Assembly (NCBI GenBank): GCA_019426215.1
Contig: CM033393.1
Coordinates: 9,210,046-9,274,045, forward strand
Direction: 5' to 3'
Source: Buddleja alternifolia
Lineage: Eukaryota > Streptophyta > Magnoliopsida > Lamiales > Scrophulariaceae
DNA length: 64,000 bases
The translations under genes were made by a program, and so were the position numbers. The notes beneath the pieces were generated by a model. The model searched no databases. It saw nothing but the letters and a program-made list of their open reading frames with translations, and was not told the DNA's origin. Shown here one piece after another: positions 23,540 through 34,058 of the stretch (position 1 is the first letter of the stretch; every line of letters begins with the position of its first letter).

Positions 23540-24892
23540 GAAGGGATTGACATTCTTCCTACCATGGATAATGTTCAAGCATTGGTAAGATATCAATCCA
23601 TTGAAAATTCACTTTCTCCTATGTCTTTTCTACATAATCGATACGTTTAGCAAGGTTGTTGTTTGATGAAGATTAAATATTTGTCATACAATGTTTTGGA
23701 TGATATACTAGGAAAGTATAATTTGATTGAAAGAATTCATTCGAAAATAGAAACAAAGTTGAAATTGATGTATACAGTAGTTGAGAAGGTTGAATATCCT
23801 TGTAAGTTGAAACCTCCTACTTTTAATTGCTCGATACCATCTATTATTTTGCCGGAGAGTTCACTCGATATTGATGTTTTGCATTCAAATGAAAGTTTTG
23901 TTGAATTTTGTGAACATGGAGTTCCTAGAAAATATGTTGCCCATGCGTTTGATGAATGGTCTAAGAGGAAATTGAGAGTTAGGAATTTTATAGTGAATCT
24001 TAAGAAGGATCAATCTACGGAGAACCAATAAGTTACAACATTAGAAGTGATGTCTACCAATTCAATTACATCCAATCACAACTCGATTATGTTTGAAGAA
24101 CGCGAACAATTAACGGATAAAAAGACCTCTTTTTAGTTCACTATTGAACTTGCATCTCCTCTTAAGGAACTAAGCATTGAGGAGAACGAAAGTGAAGGAG
24201 CTGAAAGTAGCATGTCTTTAAACGATGACCTTGGATTTAACTACACTTTATTTGACCCCAATGGAGGTGTTATTGCTAAATGGAAAATGCTCCCTGTTCA
24301 GCCGCTCTAATGTTAAAACTGACTTTAAATGGGAAGACAGTTCCCGAATGGGTTTGACTAATGATACGAAATTAACTCAAGTTGTGCACATGAGTGGATA
24401 TAGAAATGTTAAGATTATTGTTAAAGTTATGAAGCCAAAGGATGACAGTATAATCACAAAACAAATTAAATGAAGTTACAATTTTATGGGAAGAAATCCA
24501 AGAAATGGGGAAGATTGTACAGAGGTGCCATTACCACCTCGGGAGCCATCTCTACTATCACAAGTGCTATTGTCTATGGGATTTGGGACAAAATACATAG
24601 ACTGGGTAACAATGGTTGAAATTCTATGGAGGGTAAATATGGAACCAACAACGGTTTTGGTGGTGAGACATGTCAACGCATTTGGAAACATTGAGTTGGT
24701 GGGAGACACATCAACACATGCACATTTAAGAGACTGCGGAAAATTTTAGAATATTGCATTAAATGCCATGAAACAATGTTTGTTTGCTGCGAGATATGCT
24801 GCTACAACCGATGGACTTTTGGCTTGGAGATTCTTGTTAAAGACTGCGACTGTTGCATATGAGGCATTTAACTCATCGGATAATCGATTGCG
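23540..24892 (+). other. Unrecognised degenerate, possibly coding sequence
   Basis: Short open frames on the plus strand (23663-24031, 24225-24473, 24486-24749, 24768-24953) are broken by stops but have protein-like composition. The first includes PRKYVAHAFDEWSKRKL. I recognise no family. It leads without a visible boundary into the CIPK-like pseudogene, so it may be part of the same gene-fragment-carrying insertion or a different decayed gene. No introns or transposon ends are evident. Confidence 0.35.
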
Positions 24893-25383
24893 AATGGGTA
24901 AACCCAAAATTAAGCGCCGAATCAGTAAAAATAAGGTGGAGGACGATTGGTGAGGGAACATCTGCAAAAGAAAAATTGCTAGAAATTTCGAGACTAGACA
25001 ATTTGTGGCTATCAAGATTCTTGATGAGGATAAGTTCCTTAAAATAAAAATGGTTGAACAGATTAAGAGAAAGACAACTACAATGAAGTTGATCAAACAT
25101 TCCAATGTTGTTCGCATATATGAAATGATAGTGAGCAAGACCAAAATATTTATTGTTTTGGAATTCATCATTAGATAGAGATCTTTGACAAAATTGAAAA
25201 TCATGGAAGGATGCGACAAGATGGAGCTAAAAAATATTTTCATCAACTCATTAATTTGGTTGATTATTGCCATAGCAAGGGGGTCTTCCATCGAGATCTG
25301 AAGCCCGAGAATTTATTACTTGATGCTACTAGAGTTTACAAAGTTTCTAATTTTTGATTAAGTGCTCTATCCCAACAAGTCAG
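24893..25383 (+). pseudogene. CIPK-like (SnRK3) protein kinase, truncated pseudogene
   Basis: From ATG at 24893 the translated pieces follow the N-terminal half of CBL-interacting protein kinases. They are a basic start (KRRISKNKVE), a glycine loop remnant GEGTSAK, the ATP-binding lysine in [63 protein letters not shown] and LSALSQQV. The frame shifts after the GxGxxxK loop and after IVLEFI, and the DFG motif reads NF followed by a stop. Live CIPKs phosphorylate membrane transporters under calcium/CBL control. This copy has no NAF or C-terminal part because Copia-2 begins at 25384. No intron is seen, which suggests either a retrocopy or descent from the intron-poor CIPK clade. Confidence 0.85.
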
Positions 25384-25936
25384 TGTTGGGATCTCGTTCA
25401 ACCCCCGGGATACCACTGCAGCGGAATACATATAATTTTAAAAATAAAGCGGAATCCCCGAAATTAGGGCTAGGTCGACATGGTACCATCGGATTCTCAA
25501 ACTATCCTAGAGATAAGTTTACATGTTCTTACCTCTTGTAGACCTTAAAGCAACAACGTCTTTTTAAACTACTCCCTGCTACAGTCTTCGTATTGATTTA
25601 CCCTAGCGCCCCAAGCGTTGCGCCTCTGAGATGTATCCACACCCTAGCTTGTACCCTCAATTATCTACACCAGTGCTAGCAAGGAGAATATCGAATCTTG
25701 GCTTTTTAGGAAAAAGGGTTTGGAATTATTTAAGTGTTCTTCGCACTCAACACATGAGATTGAAGAATTAAAGTGAAAGAAAAATTGGGAGAGAATAAAG
25801 AGAAAAGACTTTTGTATTTTTCAAATTACTTTTCAAAATTTTCAACATTCAAAAGACGATTATAAAAGAGGTGAAATATACACATATATATAGAGTCCAC
25901 TTAGGGTTAAAAACCCTAGGTGTTACACGCCTCCCT
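25384..25936 (-). repeat. Copia-2 left LTR, first segment
   Basis: It matches 49362-49551 followed by 62626-62990 of the right LTR, for example 'ttagggctaggtcgacatgg' and 'cgccccaagcgttgcgcc'. It is cut at 25936 by Athila-A and resumes at 34454. Confidence 0.9.
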
Positions 25937-27873
25937 TGATAAGAGGTGTTTTTACGTGTTTTTAAGACCGTAATTCTTATGATTTGGATTCATTTATTGC
26001 TTAAATCATGTCACATTTGCATTTAACAGGTGTGTTAAGTGAATACAGGTAATAAATGAGAATACATGAAGAAAAGGGAAGAAAAACGATGTACAAAACA
26101 AGTTCAAGCATGTTTTTCAACACCTAGGCGGTTTATGCATCTCCTACCACATTTGAGCGATAATTCCGTACATTTCGAGACCGACTTAGATAACGTTTCC
26201 TTCTATAAAGTTTTAGATGTATGTCTTAGCTTCAAATGGGAACTTGAAACATCCAAATCGGAGGTCTATAGAGATAATTGTGAAGGAAATTTGATTGCTG
26301 CGCCGAACAGAGAAGTACATGTGCCAGGATACGCCCCAACGCCTTCCTAGTCATGCCTAGGCATGGATAGTCCGAATGTTACTCCTTTTTAGCCTAAATT
26401 CCAGCATTATATGATGGGTAAGAATCACGTTTGGCCATAATTCAGCACATGTGTTGAGGGGTTATCATAAGTGTGTTTCTTGGTAGATTTACTTTATGGG
26501 TGCCAAATCAGAAACAACCTCTATATTGAAACGTAATTTAGGTATACTTAGAGACTGAATTGGACAAAATGTCCTTCTGAAAAGTTGTACATCTATGTGT
26601 TATCTAAACATGGAGACTTGAATCATCCAATTTGGAGATCCGTGGAGAAGTTTATGAGGAAAATACTAAGCCTGCGCTGGAAAGCAAGAAAATGGCAGCA
26701 TGCATGTGTTTTGTTGAAGTTTTCACATGGTTATGCTTGGTGGAATTCTTAATGGCCGAAAGTTCAGCATTTTTTAGCTGGTTGGAATCTTAAAAGCCAA
26801 ACTTTAAGCATCACCTTAGGTGGAATTCTCATTGGGGAACTTTAATGGGAATTCTTAATGCATACTTTAGTGGAATTTTTGGCTATAAAAGGAGGGGGAA
26901 CCCATACTCTTCAGAATTCACTATCAATTTCAGATTCTTAGAGGAGAGGGGGGCAGCCCCTAATCTGATTTCTCCACCATTCATCACCATTCTTCATCAC
27001 TCTTGGAGGGGAAAACTAGAGGAAGGAAAAGAGCTTGGGGATTGAAGGTTCAACTTCAAGATCCATCATTATTCACTTTTGAGGGAGTTTTTATAGCTTT
27101 TCATTTCAATTATGTCTATGAACATGTGTATTAATTCATTTATGTTTTTCATATTATCCATTATGAACTAAATTCATAAGACTAGGGCCATGTAAGGCCA
27201 AATTGTGATATATGCTTATAATAGATGATTGTTGAGGTTGTTCTTATATTGTTATGTGATGTGAATTTGTGTTTTTGCCTATCTTGCATATACTTGATCA
27301 CTATATGTTAGAATCTTATGCCTAGGTTAATATTTCGGGAGAAAATTGACTTAGGGTGCAAGAAATTCACATCATGACACGTAACTAATGAGGAATTGCC
27401 CTAGACATAGGTAAAGATTCCCGGGTGAAGTTGTTCGATTCAAATCGAGTGAACTCTAGTACGTTAATGCATGTTTAGTGGTTAGATTTCTGGATAGGAA
27501 TATTTGGGAAATCACGATCTAAGCATAGGAGTTTATACGCGAGACATCGGTTATTCTCTACCCTCGGAGTTCTCACCATAACAATATAAGCGTAATCCTT
27601 CAACTAGAATCTTTATAAGTATAATTGATCAATTTGAACCTAGCATGTGCCTTAGTCTCCCTTTATACTTTGTGTAAAATCAATTATGTAATCTTAATCT
27701 TATTGTATGCATTTTACCTATAATTTACTTTAATTATATTTGTTTTTTTTTTCGTTAAAATCATAAACTAAAATTCAAGTCTCCGTGGTTCGACAATCCG
27801 GACTTTTAGTCCACTTATTACTACACACGACTAGTGCACTTGCTATCATAGCACGTTGGCTTTTAGCGTGTCA
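25937..27873 (+). repeat. Athila-A LTR, left copy (1937 bp)
   Basis: It runs TGATAAGAGG to AGCGTGTCA and has the same length as 31963-33899. The last 110 bp, with 'ttcgacaatccggac' and 'gctatcatagcac', are nearly identical to the Athila-B LTR end, while the middle is much more divergent. Short open frames within it are duplicated in both LTRs and have no coding support. Confidence 0.95.
26884..26890 (+). promoter_or_regulatory. Athila-A LTR TATA box
   Basis: TATAAAA sits in 'ggctataaaaggag', about 990 bp before the LTR end. It is repeated in the right LTR at 32910-32916. This is a good candidate for the start of the retrotransposon transcript. Confidence 0.55.
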
Positions 27874-27879
27874 AGTTTT

Positions 27880-27897
27880 TGGCGCCGTTGCCGGGGA
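27880..27897 (+). promoter_or_regulatory. Athila-A primer binding site (tRNA-Asp type)
   Basis: TGGCGCCGTTGCCGGGGA lies six bases after the LTR. It is identical in Athila-B and typical of Tat/Athila elements. Confidence 0.92.
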
Positions 27898-28035
27898 CTT
27901 GTTCATTTTAGTTTTTGATTTTTCGTTTAAATTTTCATAATTCTTAGTTCTTCGTTTATTTCTAACCTTTCTTTTATTTTATTATTGAGCAAATTTTGTT
28001 TTTTGTGTTTAATTGTTAGGTGTAATTTGTGGTGC

Positions 28036-30318
28036 ATGACCCGCTCTTCTAACGAGCCTCTATACAATTTTGAGCCGGAGATAGAGCGTGTTCTTCGATC
28101 TAGTAGACGCGCTCGAGAAATGGCCGACAATCTAAATCCAAATGGGAATTTTCCCGACATAAATCTCCCCGAAAACAGGGAATGGTTGCAAAATCTATTC
28201 CAAGCTATGCAACCGGCACCTCCTCAAAGACTTCCATCGGTCCGGGAAAGTCTACCTCCAAGGGTCCACACTATACCGGGGCCCGTAGTCTTTCCAAATT
28301 TCTTTGCACCAAATTATCACATTCCGTCACACATCTTTAGCATGGTGCAAAGCGAACCCTTCTATGGAGAGCCCCATGAATCACCTCATGAGCATTTGGA
28401 GACTTTAGACGATACTCTCATGACTACCCAATTTCATCCACGGGATCTCGATGCAATTCGTCTAAGAGTCTTCCACTTCTCATTAAAGGAAAGGGCGACC
28501 ATGTGGTACAAATCTCTACCACCCCAATCCATCACAACATGGGGACAATTGGTCGATGCCTTTTTGAGCAAATTCTTTCCACCCTCCAAAATCAATGAGC
28601 TAAGGAGCAACATTAAGGAGTTTAAGCAGGGGAATCATGAGTCCTTAGCCGAGGCATGGGCTAGATATAAAAACATGCTCCGAAAATGTCCGGATCACAA
28701 CCTAAGATTGAGCGAGCAAGTATTACGATTCCATGATGGAGTCCGTTCGCGCATCCGAAATAGGCTCAATGCCGGCGCCGGTGGTGATCTCCTTGGGCTC
28801 GATTGCCAAAGTGTGTGGGACAAGATTGAGCAATTAGCCCGGGAAGATGAACTCTATCCCGATGATGAAGAAATCACACCCACTAAAAAGATTGCTTGTG
28901 TTCAAGAGTTGGGCGAAGAAGGTGCTTTGGAAACAATGGTTGGCAATGTAAACTATGTTGGAAATGCCAATCGACCTCAATTGAACTTCCATGTGCCCGA
29001 AAATTTTCCAAGGAGGCCCAATCCGGCACAAAATGCCCATCCCGGCGTCTATCAAGCACCAAGGCCCCCATTCAACAATAACCAAGCTCAAAGGCAAGGT
29101 AATCCTCATGTACAAAGGCAAGTTAGGCCTCTTACAATCGATGAACGTCTTGATGAGGAAATAAAGAAATCGGATTCAGCAATCAACGAACTCCGTACTA
29201 TGATGAAGGATTTAATGATGGATATGAAGGATTTGAAGACACAAATGGGTCAAATGGCAAAGACAATCACCGAGAGAGCCCCGGGAACTTTACCAAGTGA
29301 CACGCAAAAGAACCCGAAAGAGCAATGCTATGGAATTACCTTGAGAAGTGGCGAACAGGTAAAAGGTGATAATGTTCGCACTGATGCGCCCGAGGGCCCA
29401 TCCATCCACGCCCAGGCGCCCTTGTCGCTGCGCCAAGGCGCCGATTGTCACGCCCAAGCGCCACATTCTGTATCCTCCACAGCTGGCCCTTCAACTCCAA
29501 CGCATCATCCCATCGAAGTTCGTCTTCCATTTCCAAATGCACAAAAAACGAAAAAGAAGGATATGGATCAGATTTTCTGTAGGATTGTGGCGACTCTTTG
29601 TGAGGACCCGGGGAGGCTCACCATTCCGTGCACCATTGGCCCTCTTACTTTTGAAAAGGTTATTTGCGATACGGGAGCAAGTATCAATCTCCTCCCGTAT
29701 TCTCTCTTCAAGAAGTTGGGCCTTGGAAATCCCAAACCGACATCAATGAGCCTCCAACTCGCCGATGGATCAATTAAGAGACCAAAGGGGATAATAGAAG
29801 ATGTTATTGTACAAGTTGACAAATTCTTTTTCCGGGTTGACTTTGTGGTCCTTGATATGGAGGAAGATGTTGAGATGCCCTTGACTCTAGGAAGACCTTT
29901 CCTAGTCACTAGCAATGCCAAGATCGACATGGGAAAAGGTAAGTTATCATTGAGGGTAGGAGATGTAAAAGTGATATTTGATGCTTCTAATAACAGGAAA
30001 CCATCTATGGATGATCTTACTTGTTCCAATATCGATGTTATTAACCCTTCTCTTGATGAGAAATGTGCAAATGGCAAGGCTAAGGGCACACTCGAGTTGG
30101 AGGATGAGATTCCCTATGATAAACACAACAAAGAGGGAAAAGAAGATTTATGCATGAAATACATTCCACCCCATCGCCGTGCTCGTAAGATTGAAAAGAC
30201 TCATCCAATACAAAGGGCTTATTGCAAAATCCCGCAATATGAGTGGAAGCAAGTAGACATTGGAGCTAAAAGGAGGCATGACAAGGATTTGGTCATGTTA
30301 AATGGACCACCTATTTGA
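28036..30318 (+). CDS. Athila-A gag-protease protein, 760 aa, open but without pol
   Basis: The start chosen is ATG in 'gcatgacccgc', which is conserved at the Athila-B start. Residues about 1-260 are the retrotransposon gag region ([44 protein letters not shown]). About 330-430 is a Pro/Asn-rich segment with a coiled-coil-like stretch (INELRTMMKDLMMDMKDLK), and about 455-495 is a short GC-rich Ala/Pro/Gln linker. The retropepsin-like domain has its active site in [11 protein letters not shown] (about residue 557) and the later LGRPFL strand. Relative to Athila-B, about 60 residues are missing just before the protease, in frame. The last ~85 residues (from about DEIPYDKHN to NGPPI) have no match in Athila-B. 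Such an open gag without RT or integrase resembles TR-GAG non-autonomous elements, whose gag may act in trans. Confidence 0.85.
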   Translation: MTRSSNEPLYNFEPEIERVLRSSRRAREMADNLNPNGNFPDINLPENREWLQNLFQAMQPAPPQRLPSVRESLPPRVHTIPGPVVFPNFFAPNYHIPSHIFSMVQSEPFYGEPHESPHEHLETLDDTLMTTQFHPRDLDAIRLRVFHFSLKERATMWYKSLPPQSITTWGQLVDAFLSKFFPPSKINELRSNIKEFKQGNHESLAEAWARYKNMLRKCPDHNLRLSEQVLRFHDGVRSRIRNRLNAGAGGDLLGLDCQSVWDKIEQLAREDELYPDDEEITPTKKIACVQELGEEGALETMVGNVNYVGNANRPQLNFHVPENFPRRPNPAQNAHPGVYQAPRPPFNNNQAQRQGNPHVQRQVRPLTIDERLDEEIKKSDSAINELRTMMKDLMMDMKDLKTQMGQMAKTITERAPGTLPSDTQKNPKEQCYGITLRSGEQVKGDNVRTDAPEGPSIHAQAPLSLRQGADCHAQAPHSVSSTAGPSTPTHHPIEVRLPFPNAQKTKKKDMDQIFCRIVATLCEDPGRLTIPCTIGPLTFEKVICDTGASINLLPYSLFKKLGLGNPKPTSMSLQLADGSIKRPKGIIEDVIVQVDKFFFRVDFVVLDMEEDVEMPLTLGRPFLVTSNAKIDMGKGKLSLRVGDVKVIFDASNNRKPSMDDLTCSNIDVINPSLDEKCANGKAKGTLELEDEIPYDKHNKEGKEDLCMKYIPPHRRARKIEKTHPIQRAYCKIPQYEWKQVDIGAKRRHDKDLVMLNGPPI

Positions 30319-30364
30319 ACCTCAAAGAGCACAAAGTCGAGCTACCGACTCTAAACTAGCGCTT

Positions 30365-30382
30365 CTTGGGAGGCAACCCAAG
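30365..30382 (+). other. Conserved stem-loop after the gag-protease stop
   Basis: CTTGGG-AGGCAA-CCCAAG forms a six-pair stem. The same sequence with one changed base follows the pol stop in Athila-B (56982-56999), preceded in both by 'gactctaaactagcgcttc'. Confidence 0.6.
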
Positions 30383-30651
30383 TTTGTAAGTTTGTTTTTC
30401 TTTTTGATTTTGCTTTTGTTTTGTTTAGTTTATTTCTTTATGTTGTGTTCAAACATGCACTTTTGGCATGTATGTTTTCTTATGCTTGATGGTTTGAAAA
30501 GTTGAAGTGTTAGATATGATGCAAATTTGGACCATGCTCATTTTACTCGAGAGGAGGAGAAGCTATAGGATTATGTATTGGAAGTTTAAGGATGTTTTTC
30601 AACATCCTTGGTTGTAAGTGTTCTTTTACTGTTGTGTATGCTTGTTGTAAC

Positions 30652-30688
30652 AACATTGGGGACAATGTTGGATTTAAGTTTGGGGGTG
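30652..30688 (+). promoter_or_regulatory. Hairpin plus internal polypurine-like tract
   Basis: AACATTG-GGGA-CAATGTT is followed by 'taagtttgggggtg', which copies the true polypurine tract before the 3' LTR. Athila-B has the same pair at 59573-59609. It could prime an additional plus strand (a central tract), but that is inference. Confidence 0.5.
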
Positions 30689-31776
30689 TTTAGAAGAGTA
30701 CTTATTTTGAACTTTGATGGTGCAATCCTAAATTTTAGCTTAATTTTAGGGAAAGTTTGTTTGATATCATGTTTATATGCTTCTTTGTTGAGAAAATCAA
30801 GCATGGAAATTTTTTAGTCCTTCCAATTGATGCATTGAAATTGATTGACTTGGAAAAATGGCATGAATTCTTGAAATAATTTGAATTTAATGGAATATAT
30901 ATCTTTGAAATTGCTCGTGGAGACCTTAAACTAGAATTGATTCTTTAGATGATTCACAATGCACTTAAATCGAAGGTAGAGGAGTTGAGAGGATAACCAT
31001 CTTGAGACACTTAAGGAATTATTCCCAGAAATATTAACTTAGATTTCTCATAAAGTTATAAGTTGAGTAGTAATTTTATATGCTAACAATGAATTGAAAA
31101 GGTTGAATTTTGGTATGACCAAAAGTGGTCAGGCTAATACGTACCGGAGGTGAAAAGTTTCATACCTATATACTGTACTATTATGCTAATTTGAGCTATG
31201 CTCAAGCCAAAAGAAGTGAATTGTTTAAAAGATCTAGTTTTATTTCGTGGCCTTTGATACTCGAGTGATTAAATCCTTAGGAGTGTCTCTACACTTAATG
31301 CCCCAAAACTATCTAGTTTGGGAGTCATTGATCTAAAACTTGTTACATGGGTGTCATAGAAAGCCTAATGGAATAAAACATTGCACATGATCTAGCCTTA
31401 ATGAAGTTTAATGGAAATTCCATATGAATTGAATGTTGAATATTTGAGATAATGAAATTTAAATGGCTATGAGATTATCTATAATTATTGTGCCTTGTGT
31501 TTGATCAAAAGTTGATAGATATGGGATTAATGTCCAAAATTTGGTAAGGATGCCTCTCGACTATAATACCCTAGATTTATTTTTCACTACACCCTAGGGA
31601 GTCGTTTCAAGTATTGGTGTCACATGAGCAAAAGTAGTTGATATGTATATATATATTTGTGAACTTTAAAAGGTTGATTTTATGCCATTCATTCTTGTTG
31701 ATCATATTGAGATGTGTTGATTCGGTTGGGATTGAAAATTTGCTAGATTTTGTGGGTATATCGTATGCAAACCCTC

Positions 31777-31867
31777 ACGAGACTATAACTCGTCCTTTGA
31801 GGTAACTCAAAGGTTTAAAGGCTTGTTGCACCCGCTAAGTGCAATCGTTTACTCCACGAAAGTGAGT
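31777..31867 (+). other. Array of four hairpins before the Athila-A 3' LTR
   Basis: The consecutive stems are ACGAG/CTCGT (31777-31793), CTTTGAG-GTAA-CTCAAAG (31795-31812), TTGCAC-CCGCTAA-GTGCAA (31826-31844) and a stem closing on CAC-GAAA-GTG (31851-31867). Athila-B keeps all four; in the third, a C-G pair has become T-A. The block lies about 85 bp upstream of the polypurine tract. Confidence 0.65.
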
Positions 31868-31950
31868 TAGTTAGTTGTTTTGTTTTCTCCCATTGAATGA
31901 TGTTGGTCTTGCCTTATAGCTCTTATTGCTCGAGGTCGAGCAATTGATAA

Positions 31951-31962
31951 GTTTGGGGGTGT
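31951..31962 (+). promoter_or_regulatory. Athila-A polypurine tract
   Basis: GTTTGGGGGTGT abuts the TGATAAGAGG LTR start, the expected position for plus-strand priming. Confidence 0.8.
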
Positions 31963-33899
31963 TGATAAGAGGTGTTTTTACGTGTTTTTAAGACCGTAAT
32001 TCTTATGATTTGGATTCATTTATTGCTTAAATCATGTCACATTTGCATTTAACAGGTGTGTTAAGTGAATACAGGTAATAAATGAGAATACATGAAGAAA
32101 AGGGAAGAAAAACGATGTACAAAACAAGTTCAAGCATGTTTTTCAACACCTAGGCGGTTTATGCATCTCCTACCACATTCGAGCGATAATTCCGTACATT
32201 TCGAGACCGACTTAGATAAAGTTTCCTTCTATAAAGTTTTAGATGTATGTCTTAGCTTCAAATGGGAACTTGAAACATCCAAATCGGAGGTCTATAGAGA
32301 TAATTGTGAAGGAAATATGATTGCTGCGCCGAACAGAGAAGTACATGTGCCAGGATACGCCCCAACGCCTTCCTAGTCATGCCTAGGCATGGATAGTCCG
32401 AATGTTACTCCTTTTTAGCCTAAATTCCAGCATTATATGATGGGTAAGAATCACTTTTGGCCATAATTCAGCACATGTGTTGAGGGGTTATCATAAGTGT
32501 GTTTCTTGGTAGATTTACTTTATGGGTGGCAAATCAGAAACAACCTCTATATTGAAACGTACTTTAGGTATACTTAGTTACTGAATTGGACAAAATGTCC
32601 TTCTGGAAAGTTGTAGATCTATGTGTTATCGAAACATGGGGACTTGAATCATCCAATTTGGAGATCTGTGAAGACGTTTATGAGGAAAATACTAAGACTG
32701 CGCTGGAAAGCAAGAAAATGGCAGCATGCATGTGTTTTGTTGAAGTTTTCACATGGTTATGCTTGGTGGAATTCTTAATGGCCGAAAGTTCAGCATTTTT
32801 TAGCTGGTTGGAATCTTAAAAGCCAAACTTTAAGCATCACCTTAGGTGGAATTTTCATTGGGGAACTTTAATGGGAATTCTTAATGCATACTTTAGTGGA
32901 ATTTTTGGCTATAAAAGGAGAGGGAACCCATACTCTTCAGAATTCACTATCAATTTCAGATTCTTAGAGGAGAGAGGGGCAGCCCCTAATCTGATTTCTC
33001 CACCATTCATCACCATTCTTCATCACTCTTGGAGGGGAAAACTAGAGGAAGGAAAAGAGCTTGGGGATTGAAGGTTCAACTTCAAGATCCATCATTATTC
33101 ACTTTTGAGGAAGTTTTTATAGCTTTTCATTTCAATTATGTCTATGAACATGTGTATTAATTCATTTATGTTTTTCATATTATCCATTATGAACTAAATT
33201 CATAAGACTAGGGCCATGTAAGGCCAAATTGTGATATATGCTTATAATAGATGATTGTTGAGGTTGTTCTTATATTGTTATGTGATGTGAATTTGTGTTT
33301 TTGCCTATCTTGCATATACTTGATCACTATATGTTAGAATCTTATGTCTAGGTTAATATTTCGGGAGAAAATTGACTTAGGGTGCAAGAAATTCACATCA
33401 TGACCCGTAACTAATGAGGAATTGCCCTAGACATAGGTAAAGATTCCCGGGTGAAGTTGTTCGATTCAAATCGAGTGAACTCTAGTACGTTAATGCATGT
33501 TTAGTGGTTAGATTTCTGGATAGGAATATTTGGGAAATCACGATCTAAGCATAGGAGTTTATACGCGAGACATCGGTTATTCTCTACCCTCGGAGTTCTC
33601 ACCATAACAATATAAGCGTAATCCTTCAACTAGAATCTTTATAAGTATAATTGATCAATTTGAACCTAGCATGTGCCTTAGTCTCCCTTTATACTTTGTG
33701 TAAAATCAATTGTGTAATCTTGTTCTTATTGTATGCATTTTACCTATAATTTACTTTAATTATATTTGTTTTTTTTTTCGTTAAAATCATAAACTAAAAT
33801 TCAAGTCTCCGTGGTTCGACAATCCGGACTTTTAGTCCACTTATTACTACACACGACTAGTGCACTTGCTATCATAGCACGTTGGCTTTTAGCGTGTCA
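31963..33899 (+). repeat. Athila-A LTR, right copy (1937 bp)
   Basis: Same length and ends as the left copy, with roughly 1.3% difference counted by eye. A target flank would be expected after an ordinary 3' LTR. Instead, primer site and gag sequence follow. Confidence 0.95.
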
Positions 33900-33905
33900 A
33901 GTTTT

Positions 33906-33923
33906 TGGCGCCGTTGCCGGGGA
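33906..33923 (+). promoter_or_regulatory. Second Athila-A primer binding site
   Basis: The same 18-bp tRNA-Asp-type site follows the second LTR, showing that internal sequence restarts there. Confidence 0.85.
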
Positions 33924-34058
33924 CTTGTTCATTTTAGTTTTTGATTTTTCGTTTAAATTTTCATAATTCTGAGTTCTTCGTTTATTTCTAACCTTTCTTT
34001 TATTTTATTATTCTAATTTTGTTTTTTGTGTTTAATTGTTAGGTGTAATTTGTGGTGC

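Larger units (their letters stand above)
30319..31962 (+). other. Athila-A 3' non-coding region
   Basis: No gene is seen in 1.6 kb. It parallels the Athila-B stretch 59264-60889 with patches of strong similarity: the stem-loop after the stop, a hairpin plus purine tract (30652-30688), 'gattcacaatgcacttaaatcg', 'aggagtgtctctac', 'gggtgtcatagaaagcctaa' and the terminal hairpin block. This conservation in non-coding DNA suggests cis-acting RNA functions such as packaging or priming. Confidence 0.7.

Noticed and set aside
24486..24749. Possible LINE reverse transcriptase (SMGFGTKYIDWV resembles a LINE phrase)
   Set aside because: The match is a few residues, with no YADD box or other RT blocks nearby.
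32586..32819. 77-aa open frame in the Athila-A right LTR
   Set aside because: The left LTR carries substitutions that break it, and LTRs are not expected to code.
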